From: Pricia mediterranea
GTDB taxonomy: Bacteria; Bacteroidota; Bacteroidia; Flavobacteriales; Flavobacteriaceae
Direction: 5' to 3'
Length of the DNA stretch: 64,000 nt
Assembly: GCF_032248455.1 (NCBI RefSeq)
Contig: NZ_JAVTTP010000001.1
Location: forward strand, 3,632,001 to 3,696,000
Within the stretch, counting starts at the first letter, position 1, and the number at the start of each line of letters is the position of its first letter. Below the pieces are notes generated by a model, which saw only the letters and a list, made by a program, of their open reading frames with translations, had not been told where the DNA came from and made no database searches. Shown in pieces: positions 52,162 through 61,203 of the stretch. Position numbers and translations under genes: made by a program.

Positions 52162-52556
52162 AAAAGAACAGCATATTGAGATACGTCACCTTATTTATTT
52201 TAACAGCTTTTGCCTTATTAACCTTGTTTTTGAGCAGTTCGGTGCTCTTTGATTGGTTCGGCATACGGGCAAGGGAAGGCAATTATGTGCCTTTGGTCGT
52301 CTGGGCCAATTTCATAAGCGGCGGACTTTATCTTATCGGTGCCTTCGGGTTGCTAAAACAAAAAAAATGGACGTTTTGGCCTTTATTGATCTCCGTTTTC
52401 ATTCTGATCGGGGCACTGGTTGGCCTATACGTACATATAGAGATTGGCGCACCGTACGAAACCAAAACTATCGTGGCGTTGGTCTTTAGAACCGGCTTGA
52501 CACTTGTTTTTACTTTTTTGGCTTATTTAATAACTGTACAATGGAAAAATCGATAG
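52158..52556 (+). CDS. four-helix small membrane protein
   Basis: 132 residues with four hydrophobic segments (YVTLFILTAFALLTLFLS, VVWANFISGGLYLIGAF, WPLLISVFILIGALVGLYV, LVFRTGLTLVFTFLAYLI). No recognised motif. Overlaps the LOG gene by four bases and the DUF2141 gene by 16, so it is translationally coupled to both. Function unknown. Confidence 0.75.
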   Translation: MKKNSILRYVTLFILTAFALLTLFLSSSVLFDWFGIRAREGNYVPLVVWANFISGGLYLIGAFGLLKQKKWTFWPLLISVFILIGALVGLYVHIEIGAPYETKTIVALVFRTGLTLVFTFLAYLITVQWKNR

Positions 52557-52993
52557 GAAAAATAACGGTTTTGATCGCAGTATTTGCCTTGATCTCTTTT
52601 AAAGGTTTCAATCAAAATGAAAGCTATACCCTGACCGTCATTGTAAAAGAACTGCGCAATTCCGATGGGGTAGTGCAGTTTGCCCTATATAATAAGGACG
52701 GTACCATTCCCGATGAAAAATTTAAGGCCTATTATAAAATGAAAAAGGGTGAAATAAGCAACGGCGCATCGACCATAACTTTCAACGACCTGCCCAAAGG
52801 TAGGTACGCCATAAACGTCTTGCACGATGAAAACGAAAATGGCAAAATAGACAAAGGCTTTATTCTACCGATAGAAGGCATCGGCTTTTCGAACTATAGT
52901 TCCATCGGATTGTCCAACCGTCCCAAATTTCCCAAGGCGAGTTTTGAGCTGGACTCCGATGTCACGGTGTCCGTAAAAATAATTTACAAATGA
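52541..52993 (+). CDS. DUF2141 domain exported protein
   Basis: 150 residues. A signal-like N-terminus (ITVLIAVFALISFKGFNQ) precedes the DUF2141 beta-sandwich: VIVKELRNSDGVVQFALYNK, FNDLPKGRYAINVLHDENEN, and the GFSNYSSIGLSNRPKF ending. The ENENGKIDKGF segment looks like a calcium-type loop. Periplasmic or surface protein of unknown role. The start lies inside the previous gene and the stop overlaps the next start. Confidence 0.83.
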   Translation: MEKSIGKITVLIAVFALISFKGFNQNESYTLTVIVKELRNSDGVVQFALYNKDGTIPDEKFKAYYKMKKGEISNGASTITFNDLPKGRYAINVLHDENENGKIDKGFILPIEGIGFSNYSSIGLSNRPKFPKASFELDSDVTVSVKIIYK

Positions 52994-53889
52994 AAAGGTA
53001 TGGCCGCATATCGATATTGATCCTTTTTTTACTGCAAATCGCCCACGCACAACAACCGAACGATAGTTTGCCCGACATTGATCTTGCAAAGATTGCCCAG
53101 GTCAACCAGAGCGACAGCTACATTACCTTCCCCACTGATATCGGCAATATCGAGCCCCTGATGTTCGAGGCCAACGTTAACCCTAGCTTTATCATCCGTG
53201 AGCGCAAGGAATCGAATTTGATGGCAGTGCTCACTGCGCAGATTAAGATTAGAATGTACAATGAAGATTCGTATCCCGTAAAAACGCCCAGCTATATTCC
53301 ACAAGTAACCTTTTACTATTTAACAGGAGAAAAAAATCCTACGGACCATTATACGTTGTTCGGGAAATTTGCCCACCATTCCAACGGGCAGGATGGCGAT
53401 TTTTACGGGTCCGACGGTAACATCAACGTACAGAACGGAAACTTTGCCACCAATTTTTTTGAACTGGGGGTTATTAAAACATCGTTCAGTAAAACGCTGA
53501 ACGCTACAAAATTCTTCAAGAGTTCTTTCGAAGTGCATCCGCGAAGTTGGATGTTAGGGGAACTGCATGGAAAATACAGTGGCTTTCGTTGGCATAATGC
53601 TTTTTTCGCCTACAAACTCCCCGTGAAAATGGGGCATCGCGGATCGGTAAAGGCCGATTTCTCGCTAAAGGCCGAAACCACATGGCTGATCGATAACATC
53701 AATGATTGGGACACTTTTAATATTAAGAGGTTCAACATCGGGCTGACGTTCTACTACCATCCTAAATTTTTGGAGGACATTGGGTTCTTTGTACAGTTTT
53801 ATCATGGGGTAGATGATTATAACATTTATTTCGACCGTCGGTTGGATGTTATCCGGTTTGGTATTATGACAGAATTATTGAGGTTTTGA
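52990..53889 (+). CDS. outer-membrane phospholipase A-like protein
   Basis: 299 residues; signal peptide ends IAHAQ. The mature chain is barrel-like with aromatic-rich strands. AHHSNGQ places H129 and S131 in the H-x-S-N-G arrangement that carries the catalytic pair of OMPLA (PldA), and an asparagine about 13 residues later (GSDGN) could be the third member. Strands such as FGKFAHHSNG and FNIGLTFYYHPKF fit. Family assignment is an inference from this motif and length. Last gene of the LOG unit. Confidence 0.65.
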   Translation: MKRYGRISILILFLLQIAHAQQPNDSLPDIDLAKIAQVNQSDSYITFPTDIGNIEPLMFEANVNPSFIIRERKESNLMAVLTAQIKIRMYNEDSYPVKTPSYIPQVTFYYLTGEKNPTDHYTLFGKFAHHSNGQDGDFYGSDGNINVQNGNFATNFFELGVIKTSFSKTLNATKFFKSSFEVHPRSWMLGELHGKYSGFRWHNAFFAYKLPVKMGHRGSVKADFSLKAETTWLIDNINDWDTFNIKRFNIGLTFYYHPKFLEDIGFFVQFYHGVDDYNIYFDRRLDVIRFGIMTELLRF

Positions 53890-53934
53890 ATAATCGCCGA
53901 AACTTTAACTTTATAGCTTTAAAAGCACCAATAA

Positions 53935-56139
53935 ATGAACACGAATAAACTTCAAATCGAAATAGAAAAAATTCAGCACACTCGGAAAGCGCGGAGAATG
54001 GAGCGGATTTTAGAGCGTAAAAAAGGGGTTAGCGATGTTTCTGTTTCTACTTCAGGAGTAATAGTAATGAAATGGGATGCCGATCAAACGAATCAATCTA
54101 GTATTATTGAATCGATCGAAAAATTAGGGCTGAACATCGTCAATGTAGAAAATTATAATGATCATGTAGACAAAAAAGAAGATAGCCATAATACCCATTC
54201 CGGTCTCCGAGTTTTAGGAGAAAACACGGAGCTTTATTTTGCCGTATTCAGTGGTGTTTGTTGGGTTACGGGTTTCGTTCTTTCCTTTTTTTCTAGCATC
54301 GATGAAAGCATAGCTACTACGCTTTTCATTATTGGGGCGGCTTTTGGAGGGGTCTTCACTTTCATCACCGCGGGCCAGGATTTACTCCGGGGAAAGTTTG
54401 AAATAGATTTCCTCATGTTGTTTGCAGCCATAGGCGCAGCGGTTCTGGGAAAATGGGGAGAAAGCGCTTTGCTGCTGTTCTTGTTCAGTCTGGGGCATGC
54501 CCTAGAACATTACGCCATGAGAAGGGCGAGAAAATCCATTTCGGCCCTTTCCGATCTGGCTCCTCCCGTGGCGTTGGTCAAACGCAATGGCGAATTGACC
54601 CAAGTACATATTGAACAGCTCGAATTAGGAGATATTATCGTGGTAAAACCCAATACCAAAATTGCTGCCGACGGCGTGGTTACGAATGGAACGAGCCCGG
54701 TCAACCAAGCGGCTATCACCGGCGAGAGTGTACCGGTAGATAAACGCCCCAGTACCAACTGGCAAAGCCAAAACGAGGTTAAAAAGCTCCTTTCGGAACA
54801 TCGTGTATTTGCGGGTACCATGAATGGTAGCGGCGTACTGGAAATTAAAGTATTGAAGCGGGCTAAAGACAGTACACTTTCTCGATTGATCACCTTGGTC
54901 AAGGAAGCCGAAACCCAGAAATCGCCGACGCAGCATCTTACCGATAGGTTTGAAAAATATTATGTTCCTTCCGTATTGGTCACAGTGATGTTGCTCATGT
55001 TAGCATTCCTAGTTATTAACGAGACCTTTGAACAGAGTTTTTACCGGGCAATGTCCGTGCTGATTGCAGCATCGCCTTGCGCCTTGGCCATTTCCACACC
55101 AAGTGCCGTATTGGCAGGAATAGCAAGGTCTGCGCGCCAAGGCGTTTTGATCAAAGGGGGCCGTCCACTTGAAGATTTAGGAGGAATAGGCGCCATTGCC
55201 TTTGACAAAACCGGGACGCTCACCGAAGGCAGACCGACCCTGACCCACGCTATTCCATTTGGAGCGATTACCAAAGCGCATCTATTAAAAATAGCTGTAG
55301 CAGTGGAAGCATTGAGTGACCATCCTTTGGCAGCTGCTATCGTTGAGGCGGGGCAGCAGGAATTGGGGGGTATCGATATTCCGGAGGCTCAAAACTTGAA
55401 AGCATTAACGGCAAGGGGCATTCAAGCCAATTGGGAAGGCAGCTTGATCCATATCGGCAATCGAAGGCTTTTTGAAGAATTGACGGGGAAAAAAGTTCCA
55501 CAGGAAATTGATCTAAAGATGGCGGAACTGGAAACAGGAGGACATACCGCCATGATCGTTCATCAAGATGAGGAATACATGGGCATTATTTCCGTAATGG
55601 ACATTGCCCGACCTGAAGTTGTTGCTACCCTTGCCACTTTGAAAAAAATGGGTTTAAAACGGATGGTTATGCTCACGGGGGATAATCAGAAGGTAGCGGA
55701 TGCAATCGCGAAAGATATAGGAATTACCGACCCCATGGGCAGTTTGCTCCCTGAGGATAAAGTGAATGCCATAGAACAGTTAAAACAACAAGAGGGAAGT
55801 GTAGCAATGGTGGGTGATGGCGTAAACGATGCCCCGGCTATGGCAAAAAGTACCGTCGGTATCGCAATGGGCGCGGCAGGTTCGGACGTTGCCTTGGAAA
55901 CAGCGGATATTGCATTGATGGCCGATAAATTGGATAACCTCCCATTCGCTATCGGTCTGAGCAGAAAAGCGAAACAAATTATAAAACAAAACCTGGTTAT
56001 TAGCTTAGGCATGGTAGCCCTTTTAGTTCCCTTGACGATTATGGGAACAATAGCAATCGGGCCTGCCGTGGTGGGTCATGAAGGTTCTACGCTGATAGTC
56101 GTGATGAACGCTTTGCGGCTTCTAAGATATGAATTGTAA
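53935..56139 (+). CDS. P1B-4-type heavy-metal-translocating ATPase
   Basis: 734 residues. An N-terminal HMA-like fold (1-75) lacks the CxxC metal motif (RILERKKGVSDVSVS), followed by a His-rich linker (NDHVDKKEDSHNTH). P-type core: TGES at 262-265, SPC at 380-382 in the membrane metal site, DKTGT at 424-428, and GDGVND. SPC with HEGST near 715 in the last helix is the hallmark of the P1B-4 subgroup, whose members export Co2+, Fe2+, Zn2+ or related ions, rather than CPC-type Cu/Cd pumps. It precedes the RND metal-efflux genes. Confidence 0.93.
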   Translation: MNTNKLQIEIEKIQHTRKARRMERILERKKGVSDVSVSTSGVIVMKWDADQTNQSSIIESIEKLGLNIVNVENYNDHVDKKEDSHNTHSGLRVLGENTELYFAVFSGVCWVTGFVLSFFSSIDESIATTLFIIGAAFGGVFTFITAGQDLLRGKFEIDFLMLFAAIGAAVLGKWGESALLLFLFSLGHALEHYAMRRARKSISALSDLAPPVALVKRNGELTQVHIEQLELGDIIVVKPNTKIAADGVVTNGTSPVNQAAITGESVPVDKRPSTNWQSQNEVKKLLSEHRVFAGTMNGSGVLEIKVLKRAKDSTLSRLITLVKEAETQKSPTQHLTDRFEKYYVPSVLVTVMLLMLAFLVINETFEQSFYRAMSVLIAASPCALAISTPSAVLAGIARSARQGVLIKGGRPLEDLGGIGAIAFDKTGTLTEGRPTLTHAIPFGAITKAHLLKIAVAVEALSDHPLAAAIVEAGQQELGGIDIPEAQNLKALTARGIQANWEGSLIHIGNRRLFEELTGKKVPQEIDLKMAELETGGHTAMIVHQDEEYMGIISVMDIARPEVVATLATLKKMGLKRMVMLTGDNQKVADAIAKDIGITDPMGSLLPEDKVNAIEQLKQQEGSVAMVGDGVNDAPAMAKSTVGIAMGAAGSDVALETADIALMADKLDNLPFAIGLSRKAKQIIKQNLVISLGMVALLVPLTIMGTIAIGPAVVGHEGSTLIVVMNALRLLRYEL

Positions 56140-56308
56140 AAAAAGCTTTTGAAAACGCTGGACCTTAGCGAAACAAGAAAATTTAACAAAATTATATCCA
56201 TACAACTGATTATAATCATGTTTATTCACTACCGAAGGGCTTAGTTTTGGCACTAAATCAGTAAGCTTAATGTTTTATTAAAATCTGTAGTGCTATAATC
56301 CATATCGC

Positions 56309-56338
56309 TTTGACGTACGACATGATTTTCTATCTTTG
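56309..56338 (+). promoter_or_regulatory. promoter of the His-rich protein / RND locus
   Basis: TTTG at 56309-56312, 18-nt spacer, TATCTTTG at 56331-56338: a complete Bacteroidota promoter. The -7 box ends only 5 bases before ATG 56344, so the transcript would be leaderless or nearly so. The gap 56140-56308 shows no gene. Confidence 0.7.
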
Positions 56339-56343
56339 AAACT

Positions 56344-56742
56344 ATGATGGCCAAGCTATTTTCCATATGTATGTCAGGCTTGATTCTGATCCAAAGCTTT
56401 GATATTGCCATGGAGGACATTGTGCAATTCGACGAGCTTTTGGAACATGCCGAATTCCACGCTGAGGAATATGGGGACAATATCTTCGTATTTATCTCAA
56501 AGCACTACGGCGAACTAAAGGAACAGCATAATAAAGACCATCAGGAAGAGAAAAAGGACCATGAAAAATTGCCTTTTCAAAACCATTGTAGTTGTTCTTC
56601 AACGGTGGCCATTGTGTCCGATAAGTACGTAGTGTCTTTAACCTCGTTTCCAAACCTCGATGGTGAGACCAATTTTTACTATCCCGCCCTTATCTCTTCA
56701 CTTCACGCAATAGGACGGTTTCAACCTCCTCGATCCGCATAA
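56344..56742 (+). CDS. His-rich exported protein of the metal-efflux locus
   Basis: 132 residues (ATG 56344 or the adjacent ATG 56347). A signal-like segment (FSICMSGLILIQSF) precedes an acidic and His-rich chain: ELLEHAEFHAEEYGD, HYGELKEQHNKDHQEEKKDH, then NHCSCSS. Proteins with this ELLEHAxFHxxxYGDN block commonly precede CusA-type pumps in Bacteroidota (from memory). Metal sensing or buffering is the inference. It is co-directional with the RND gene 91 bp downstream. Confidence 0.8.
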   Translation: MMAKLFSICMSGLILIQSFDIAMEDIVQFDELLEHAEFHAEEYGDNIFVFISKHYGELKEQHNKDHQEEKKDHEKLPFQNHCSCSSTVAIVSDKYVVSLTSFPNLDGETNFYYPALISSLHAIGRFQPPRSA

Positions 56743-56781
56743 TTCGTCTCCCATATAGGTGAGATCCGCATGTTAATAAGG

Positions 56782-56802
56782 TCAAAATCCAATGGATTTT
56801 GA
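56782..56802. promoter_or_regulatory. 21-bp perfect inverted repeat upstream of the RND gene
   Basis: TCAAAATCCA, one central A, TGGATTTTGA: 10-bp arms without mismatch, ending 31 bases before ATG 56834. No T-run follows, so an operator is more likely than a terminator. The binding protein is unknown; no regulator is encoded in this locus. Confidence 0.55.
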
Positions 56803-56833
56803 TGTATTCAGTAATCCATATTAACAATGAATT

Positions 56834-59800
56834 ATGCTATCACGTATTATCGATTTCAGTATTAAGAACAAGCTTATTGTTCTTCTTTTTACCGCCTTTA
56901 TTGTTGGATTCGGACTGTATTCGCTTTCCCAGATTCCAATAGGTGCGGTTCCCGACGTGACCAATAACCAAGTGCAGGTCATCACTACGTCGCGCAACCT
57001 ATCGACGCAGGATATGGAGCAGTTTATCACCTATCCCGTGGAGCTGGAAATGGCCAATCTGCCCGGTGTCAGGGAAATCCGTTCCGTCTCGAAATTCGGG
57101 CTGTCCGTCGTGACCATTGTCTTCGACGAGGATATGGGTACTTATCTGCCGCGCCAGCTCATTGCCGAGAAGATCAAATCGGCTTCCGAAAAAATCCCTG
57201 ACGGCTTCGGTTCGCCCGAAATGGGGCCCATTTCAACGGGCCTGGGCGAAATCTATCAATATATTCTCGACGTGGAACCGGAATACAAAGACCAATATTC
57301 CGCCGAAGATCTGCGCACGATTCAAGATTGGATCGTAAAACGACAGCTTTCGGGCATTCCCGGGGTAGTAGAGGTAAATACCTGGGGCGGTTTTCTAAAA
57401 CAGTACGAAGTCGCGATCAATACCGAAAAGTTGAACGCGATGGACATCACCGCCCAAGAAATTTTTACCGCTCTTGAAATGAACAATAGTGTAAGCGGTG
57501 GGGGGTATATCGAAAAGGTAAACCAAGCTTATTTTATACGCGGCGAAGGCTTGGTCACCTCTTTGCAGGATATTGAAAATATCGTTGTCAAAAATAAAAA
57601 TAACGTGCCCATCTATGTGAAGGACGTCGCCGAAGTGGGCTTCGGCAGTGCCATGCGCTTTGGCGCCATTACCGGCAATGGCGAGGGTGAAAAAGTCCTT
57701 GGTCAGGTCATGATGCTCAAGAATGCCAACTCAAAAAAAGTTATCGATGCGGTTAAGGAGCGTGTGGCCTTTATATCGGAGTCGTTGCCCGAGGGGGTTT
57801 ATATCAATGCCTTTTTAGACCGAAGCGAACTCATTGCCAAAACCACCTTTACGGTTGCCGAGAACCTTATTTTGGGTTCCCTGATCGTAATTTTTGTAGT
57901 GGTTCTGTTGTTGGGGAATTTTCGGTCAGGGTTGGTAGTGGCATCAGTAATTCCCTTAAGCCTACTATTCGCACTTTCGTTGATGTACATATTTGGTGTG
58001 GACGCGAATTTGATGAGCCTCGGGGCCATCGATTTCGGGATCATCATCGATGGGGCGGTGATCATCGTGGAGTTTATTGCTTTCAAAATTACAAAAAGAA
58101 AGGACGAGATCGCTACTTTGGCGCGCTTGTCCTCCGATGAAGGGAGAACGAAAAAACAGAAGCTAAAAGATGAAATAACGTTTACCGGTGCCTCCAAAAT
58201 GATGAACTCGGCCATTTTCGGGCAGCTGATCATTCTTATCGTTTTTATCCCCATTTTATCGCTGAGCGGGGTGGAGGGGAAAATGTTCAAACCTATGGCT
58301 TTGACCTTTAGTTTTGCGTTGATAGGGGCCATGATCTTGTGCTTTACCTATGTGCCCGTGGCGGCGGCATTGTTCCTAAAACCTACAAAGTCATCGGATA
58401 AGAATATTACGGTGCGTTTGATGGGCTGGCTACATAGCCGGTACGATCCCATTATCGATTGGGCGTTACGCAGTAAGCGGGTGGTATTGGGAATTGCCTT
58501 CGTGCTTTTGGGCATTTCCGTTTATCTCTTTACGGTCATGGGCGGCGAATTTGTGCCCACTTTGGACGAAGGGGACTTCGTAATACAACCGGTTCTAAAA
58601 ACTGGGACATCGCTGAGCAAAACCATAGAAACGACTACCCAGATCGAAAAGATATTGATCGACAATTTCCCCGAAGTCAATCAAGTGGTCACCCGGATCG
58701 GGGCCGCGGAAGTGCCAACGGATCCTATGTCAATGGAGGAGAGTGATGTAATCATCACCCTTAAGCCCAAAAAAGAATGGGTCTCGGCGGAAAGCAAAGA
58801 CGAACTGGCCAATAAATTCAAGGAAGCCCTGTCAGTGATACCGAATATGGAAGTGGAATTTACACAGCCTATCGAGATGCGTTTTAACGAACTGATTACC
58901 GGGGTACGGGCCGATATTGCCATCAAGATTTTTGGGGAAGACCTCGAGGTGCTTTCCAAAAAGGGGAACGAGATCAGATCGCTCATTGAAAATGTCGATG
59001 GCGCAGCTGACATCATTGTGGAAAAGGTGGTAGGATTGCCACAGATGAACGTGACCTATGATCGCACGAAAATCGCGAGATACGGACTAAACATCCAAGA
59101 GGTGAACAATTTGGTTTCCATGGGTTTCGCAGGAAAAACAGCGGGCAGTGTTTTTGAAGGGGAAAAACGTTTCGATCTGGTCATGCGGTTGGATAAGGCA
59201 AACCGTCAGGACATAGATAACCTTAGCAACCTGTACGTCGATTTGCCCACGGGCGGAAAAATTCCCTTGAATGAGCTGGCCGAAGTGACCTATAAAAAAG
59301 GCGCCGCTAAAATTTCCCGTGACGATACCAAGCGCAGGATTGTGGTAGGTATCAATGTTCGCGACCGCGACCTTCAATCCGTTGTGGACGATGTCCAAAA
59401 GTTGATCGATGAAAATATCGAGTTGCCTGTCGGATATTCCATTACCTATGGGGGACAATTCGAGAACCTACAAAGTGCAAGGTCAAGGTTATTGGTGGCG
59501 GTACCCATTGCACTCATCCTTATTTTTATTCTCTTGTACTTTGCATTTAAATCGGTCACGGAAGCCTTATTGATTTATTCCGCCATACCCCTTTCGGCCG
59601 TGGGCGGCATATTGTTGTTATGGATTAGGGGAATGCCGTTTTCCATTTCGGCCGGGGTCGGGTTTATCGCCCTTTTCGGGATTGCCGTACTGAACGGTAT
59701 TGTACTGATCGAACATTTTAAGGAACTCAAAAAAGAAAAATTCGATTCTATGGAAGCCCTCATAAAGCAAGGCACCCAAGACCGGCTGCGGGCCGTATTG

Positions 59801-61192
59801 TTGACGGCATCGGCAGCAGCTATGGGCTTTCTGCCCATGGCTATCTCGACAAGTGCGGGGGCCGAAGTGCAACGCCCGCTTGCCACGGTGGTGGTCGGGG
59901 GGCTATTCACGGCAACCATTCTTACACTTGTGGTACTTCCGGTGCTCTATGCCTATTTCAACAAAATTAAAAATGGTGGATGGAAACCGGCAACCTTTAA
60001 GAAAAGGGCCACGGGGCTTCCCATTCTTCTATGCTTTTCCATCATGAATGTCAGCGCCCAGTCAACTCCGAAAACGCTTCAGGATTTGGTTCCCCTGGCT
60101 ATGGAAAATAACGCGGGACTAAAGGCGGTCGAATTCGAAAGGGAACGTACCGATGCGCTCGTAGGAAGCGCATTCGACATAAACAAGACCGAATTCTACT
60201 ATGGATATGATCAGAGCAACCTCGGTAGTAATAACCAACCTTTGGACGTGTTCGGGGTGCAACAAGATTTTTGGTTCCCTACGGTCTATTTTGCGGAAAA
60301 GCGGGTCAACAAGAAAAATTATGACCTGGCCCAAAGCTTTTACGAAATTCGTAGAAAAAGCTTGGTGCGCGAGGTGACCGCAGCGTATTATGAATTGCAA
60401 TACGCACGGGAAAAGGAAGCTATCTATAGCCGTTTGGATAGTCTTTATTCCGATTTTGCCGATCAGGCGGCACGAAGGTTCGAACTAGGCGCCACCACGT
60501 ATCTGGAAAAAATCACGGCACAGTCCAAACGCCGCCAAATTTCCGTCCAGTCCGAAAAGGCGCAAAAGGATGTGGCCATAGCCCTCAACGGCCTCTTGAA
60601 TCTGGTCCAGGCCGAGGAGCCGATGGAAATCGCCGTCGAGCCCGTGTTCAAAGTTCCTTTGGAAAATGCTGAGCTAGCGAATAGTCCGGAATTGCGTTAC
60701 TACGATGACAGGATTTCCCTGGCCAAGGCCGCCCGTGGTCTTGAGCAGCATAAATTGTTGCCTGACATTTCGCTCAATTACTTTCAGGGCAGCAATCCTG
60801 ACCTTGACGACAATCTGCACGGTTATCAAGTGGGACTGAAAATTCCCCTATTTTTTGGGGGACGGGCGGCTCGCATCAAGGCATCGAAGATAGCATCCGA
60901 CAAGGCCCTGGAAGAATCCAGATCGTATACCATCCAATTGGAAGCGCGCCTGTTGGAACTCCGTAACGAGCTGAGAAAGTATGAAGAGGCAGTAGCCTAC
61001 TATGAAGAAGAGGGCACCCAGCTATCCGAAGAAATCCTAAAGACCGCGAACGGAAGCTTTAAAAATGGCGAGATCGATTTTTATCAGTACATCCTAAGTC
61101 TCGAAAATGCATATCAGATCCGTTTGGATTACTTAGATAATCTCAACCTGTACAACCAAACGGTCATCCAAATAAATTATATCACCTTCTAA
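56834..61192 (+). CDS. CusA/CzcA-type RND metal efflux pump fused to a TolC domain
   Basis: 1452 residues. Residues 1-1040 are an HME-type RND pump; the proton-relay block GAIDFGIIIDGAVIIVE holds D400, D406 and E413, equivalent to the CzcA D402/D408/E415 set. From about 1055 a second signal-like segment (TGLPILLCFSIMNVSAQS) leads into an outer-membrane efflux protein (about 1070-1452). So the inner-membrane pump and outer-membrane channel are made as one chain, either cleaved after export or spanning the envelope. This fusion is known in Bacteroidota. Substrate probably a divalent cation (Co/Zn/Cd) or Cu/Ag; not decided by sequence. Confidence 0.94.
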   Translation: MLSRIIDFSIKNKLIVLLFTAFIVGFGLYSLSQIPIGAVPDVTNNQVQVITTSRNLSTQDMEQFITYPVELEMANLPGVREIRSVSKFGLSVVTIVFDEDMGTYLPRQLIAEKIKSASEKIPDGFGSPEMGPISTGLGEIYQYILDVEPEYKDQYSAEDLRTIQDWIVKRQLSGIPGVVEVNTWGGFLKQYEVAINTEKLNAMDITAQEIFTALEMNNSVSGGGYIEKVNQAYFIRGEGLVTSLQDIENIVVKNKNNVPIYVKDVAEVGFGSAMRFGAITGNGEGEKVLGQVMMLKNANSKKVIDAVKERVAFISESLPEGVYINAFLDRSELIAKTTFTVAENLILGSLIVIFVVVLLLGNFRSGLVVASVIPLSLLFALSLMYIFGVDANLMSLGAIDFGIIIDGAVIIVEFIAFKITKRKDEIATLARLSSDEGRTKKQKLKDEITFTGASKMMNSAIFGQLIILIVFIPILSLSGVEGKMFKPMALTFSFALIGAMILCFTYVPVAAALFLKPTKSSDKNITVRLMGWLHSRYDPIIDWALRSKRVVLGIAFVLLGISVYLFTVMGGEFVPTLDEGDFVIQPVLKTGTSLSKTIETTTQIEKILIDNFPEVNQVVTRIGAAEVPTDPMSMEESDVIITLKPKKEWVSAESKDELANKFKEALSVIPNMEVEFTQPIEMRFNELITGVRADIAIKIFGEDLEVLSKKGNEIRSLIENVDGAADIIVEKVVGLPQMNVTYDRTKIARYGLNIQEVNNLVSMGFAGKTAGSVFEGEKRFDLVMRLDKANRQDIDNLSNLYVDLPTGGKIPLNELAEVTYKKGAAKISRDDTKRRIVVGINVRDRDLQSVVDDVQKLIDENIELPVGYSITYGGQFENLQSARSRLLVAVPIALILIFILLYFAFKSVTEALLIYSAIPLSAVGGILLLWIRGMPFSISAGVGFIALFGIAVLNGIVLIEHFKELKKEKFDSMEALIKQGTQDRLRAVLLTASAAAMGFLPMAISTSAGAEVQRPLATVVVGGLFTATILTLVVLPVLYAYFNKIKNGGWKPATFKKRATGLPILLCFSIMNVSAQSTPKTLQDLVPLAMENNAGLKAVEFERERTDALVGSAFDINKTEFYYGYDQSNLGSNNQPLDVFGVQQDFWFPTVYFAEKRVNKKNYDLAQSFYEIRRKSLVREVTAAYYELQYAREKEAIYSRLDSLYSDFADQAARRFELGATTYLEKITAQSKRRQISVQSEKAQKDVAIALNGLLNLVQAEEPMEIAVEPVFKVPLENAELANSPELRYYDDRISLAKAARGLEQHKLLPDISLNYFQGSNPDLDDNLHGYQVGLKIPLFFGGRAARIKASKIASDKALEESRSYTIQLEARLLELRNELRKYEEAVAYYEEEGTQLSEEILKTANGSFKNGEIDFYQYILSLENAYQIRLDYLDNLNLYNQTVIQINYITF

Positions 61193-61203
61193 GAAAATAA
61201 CAA

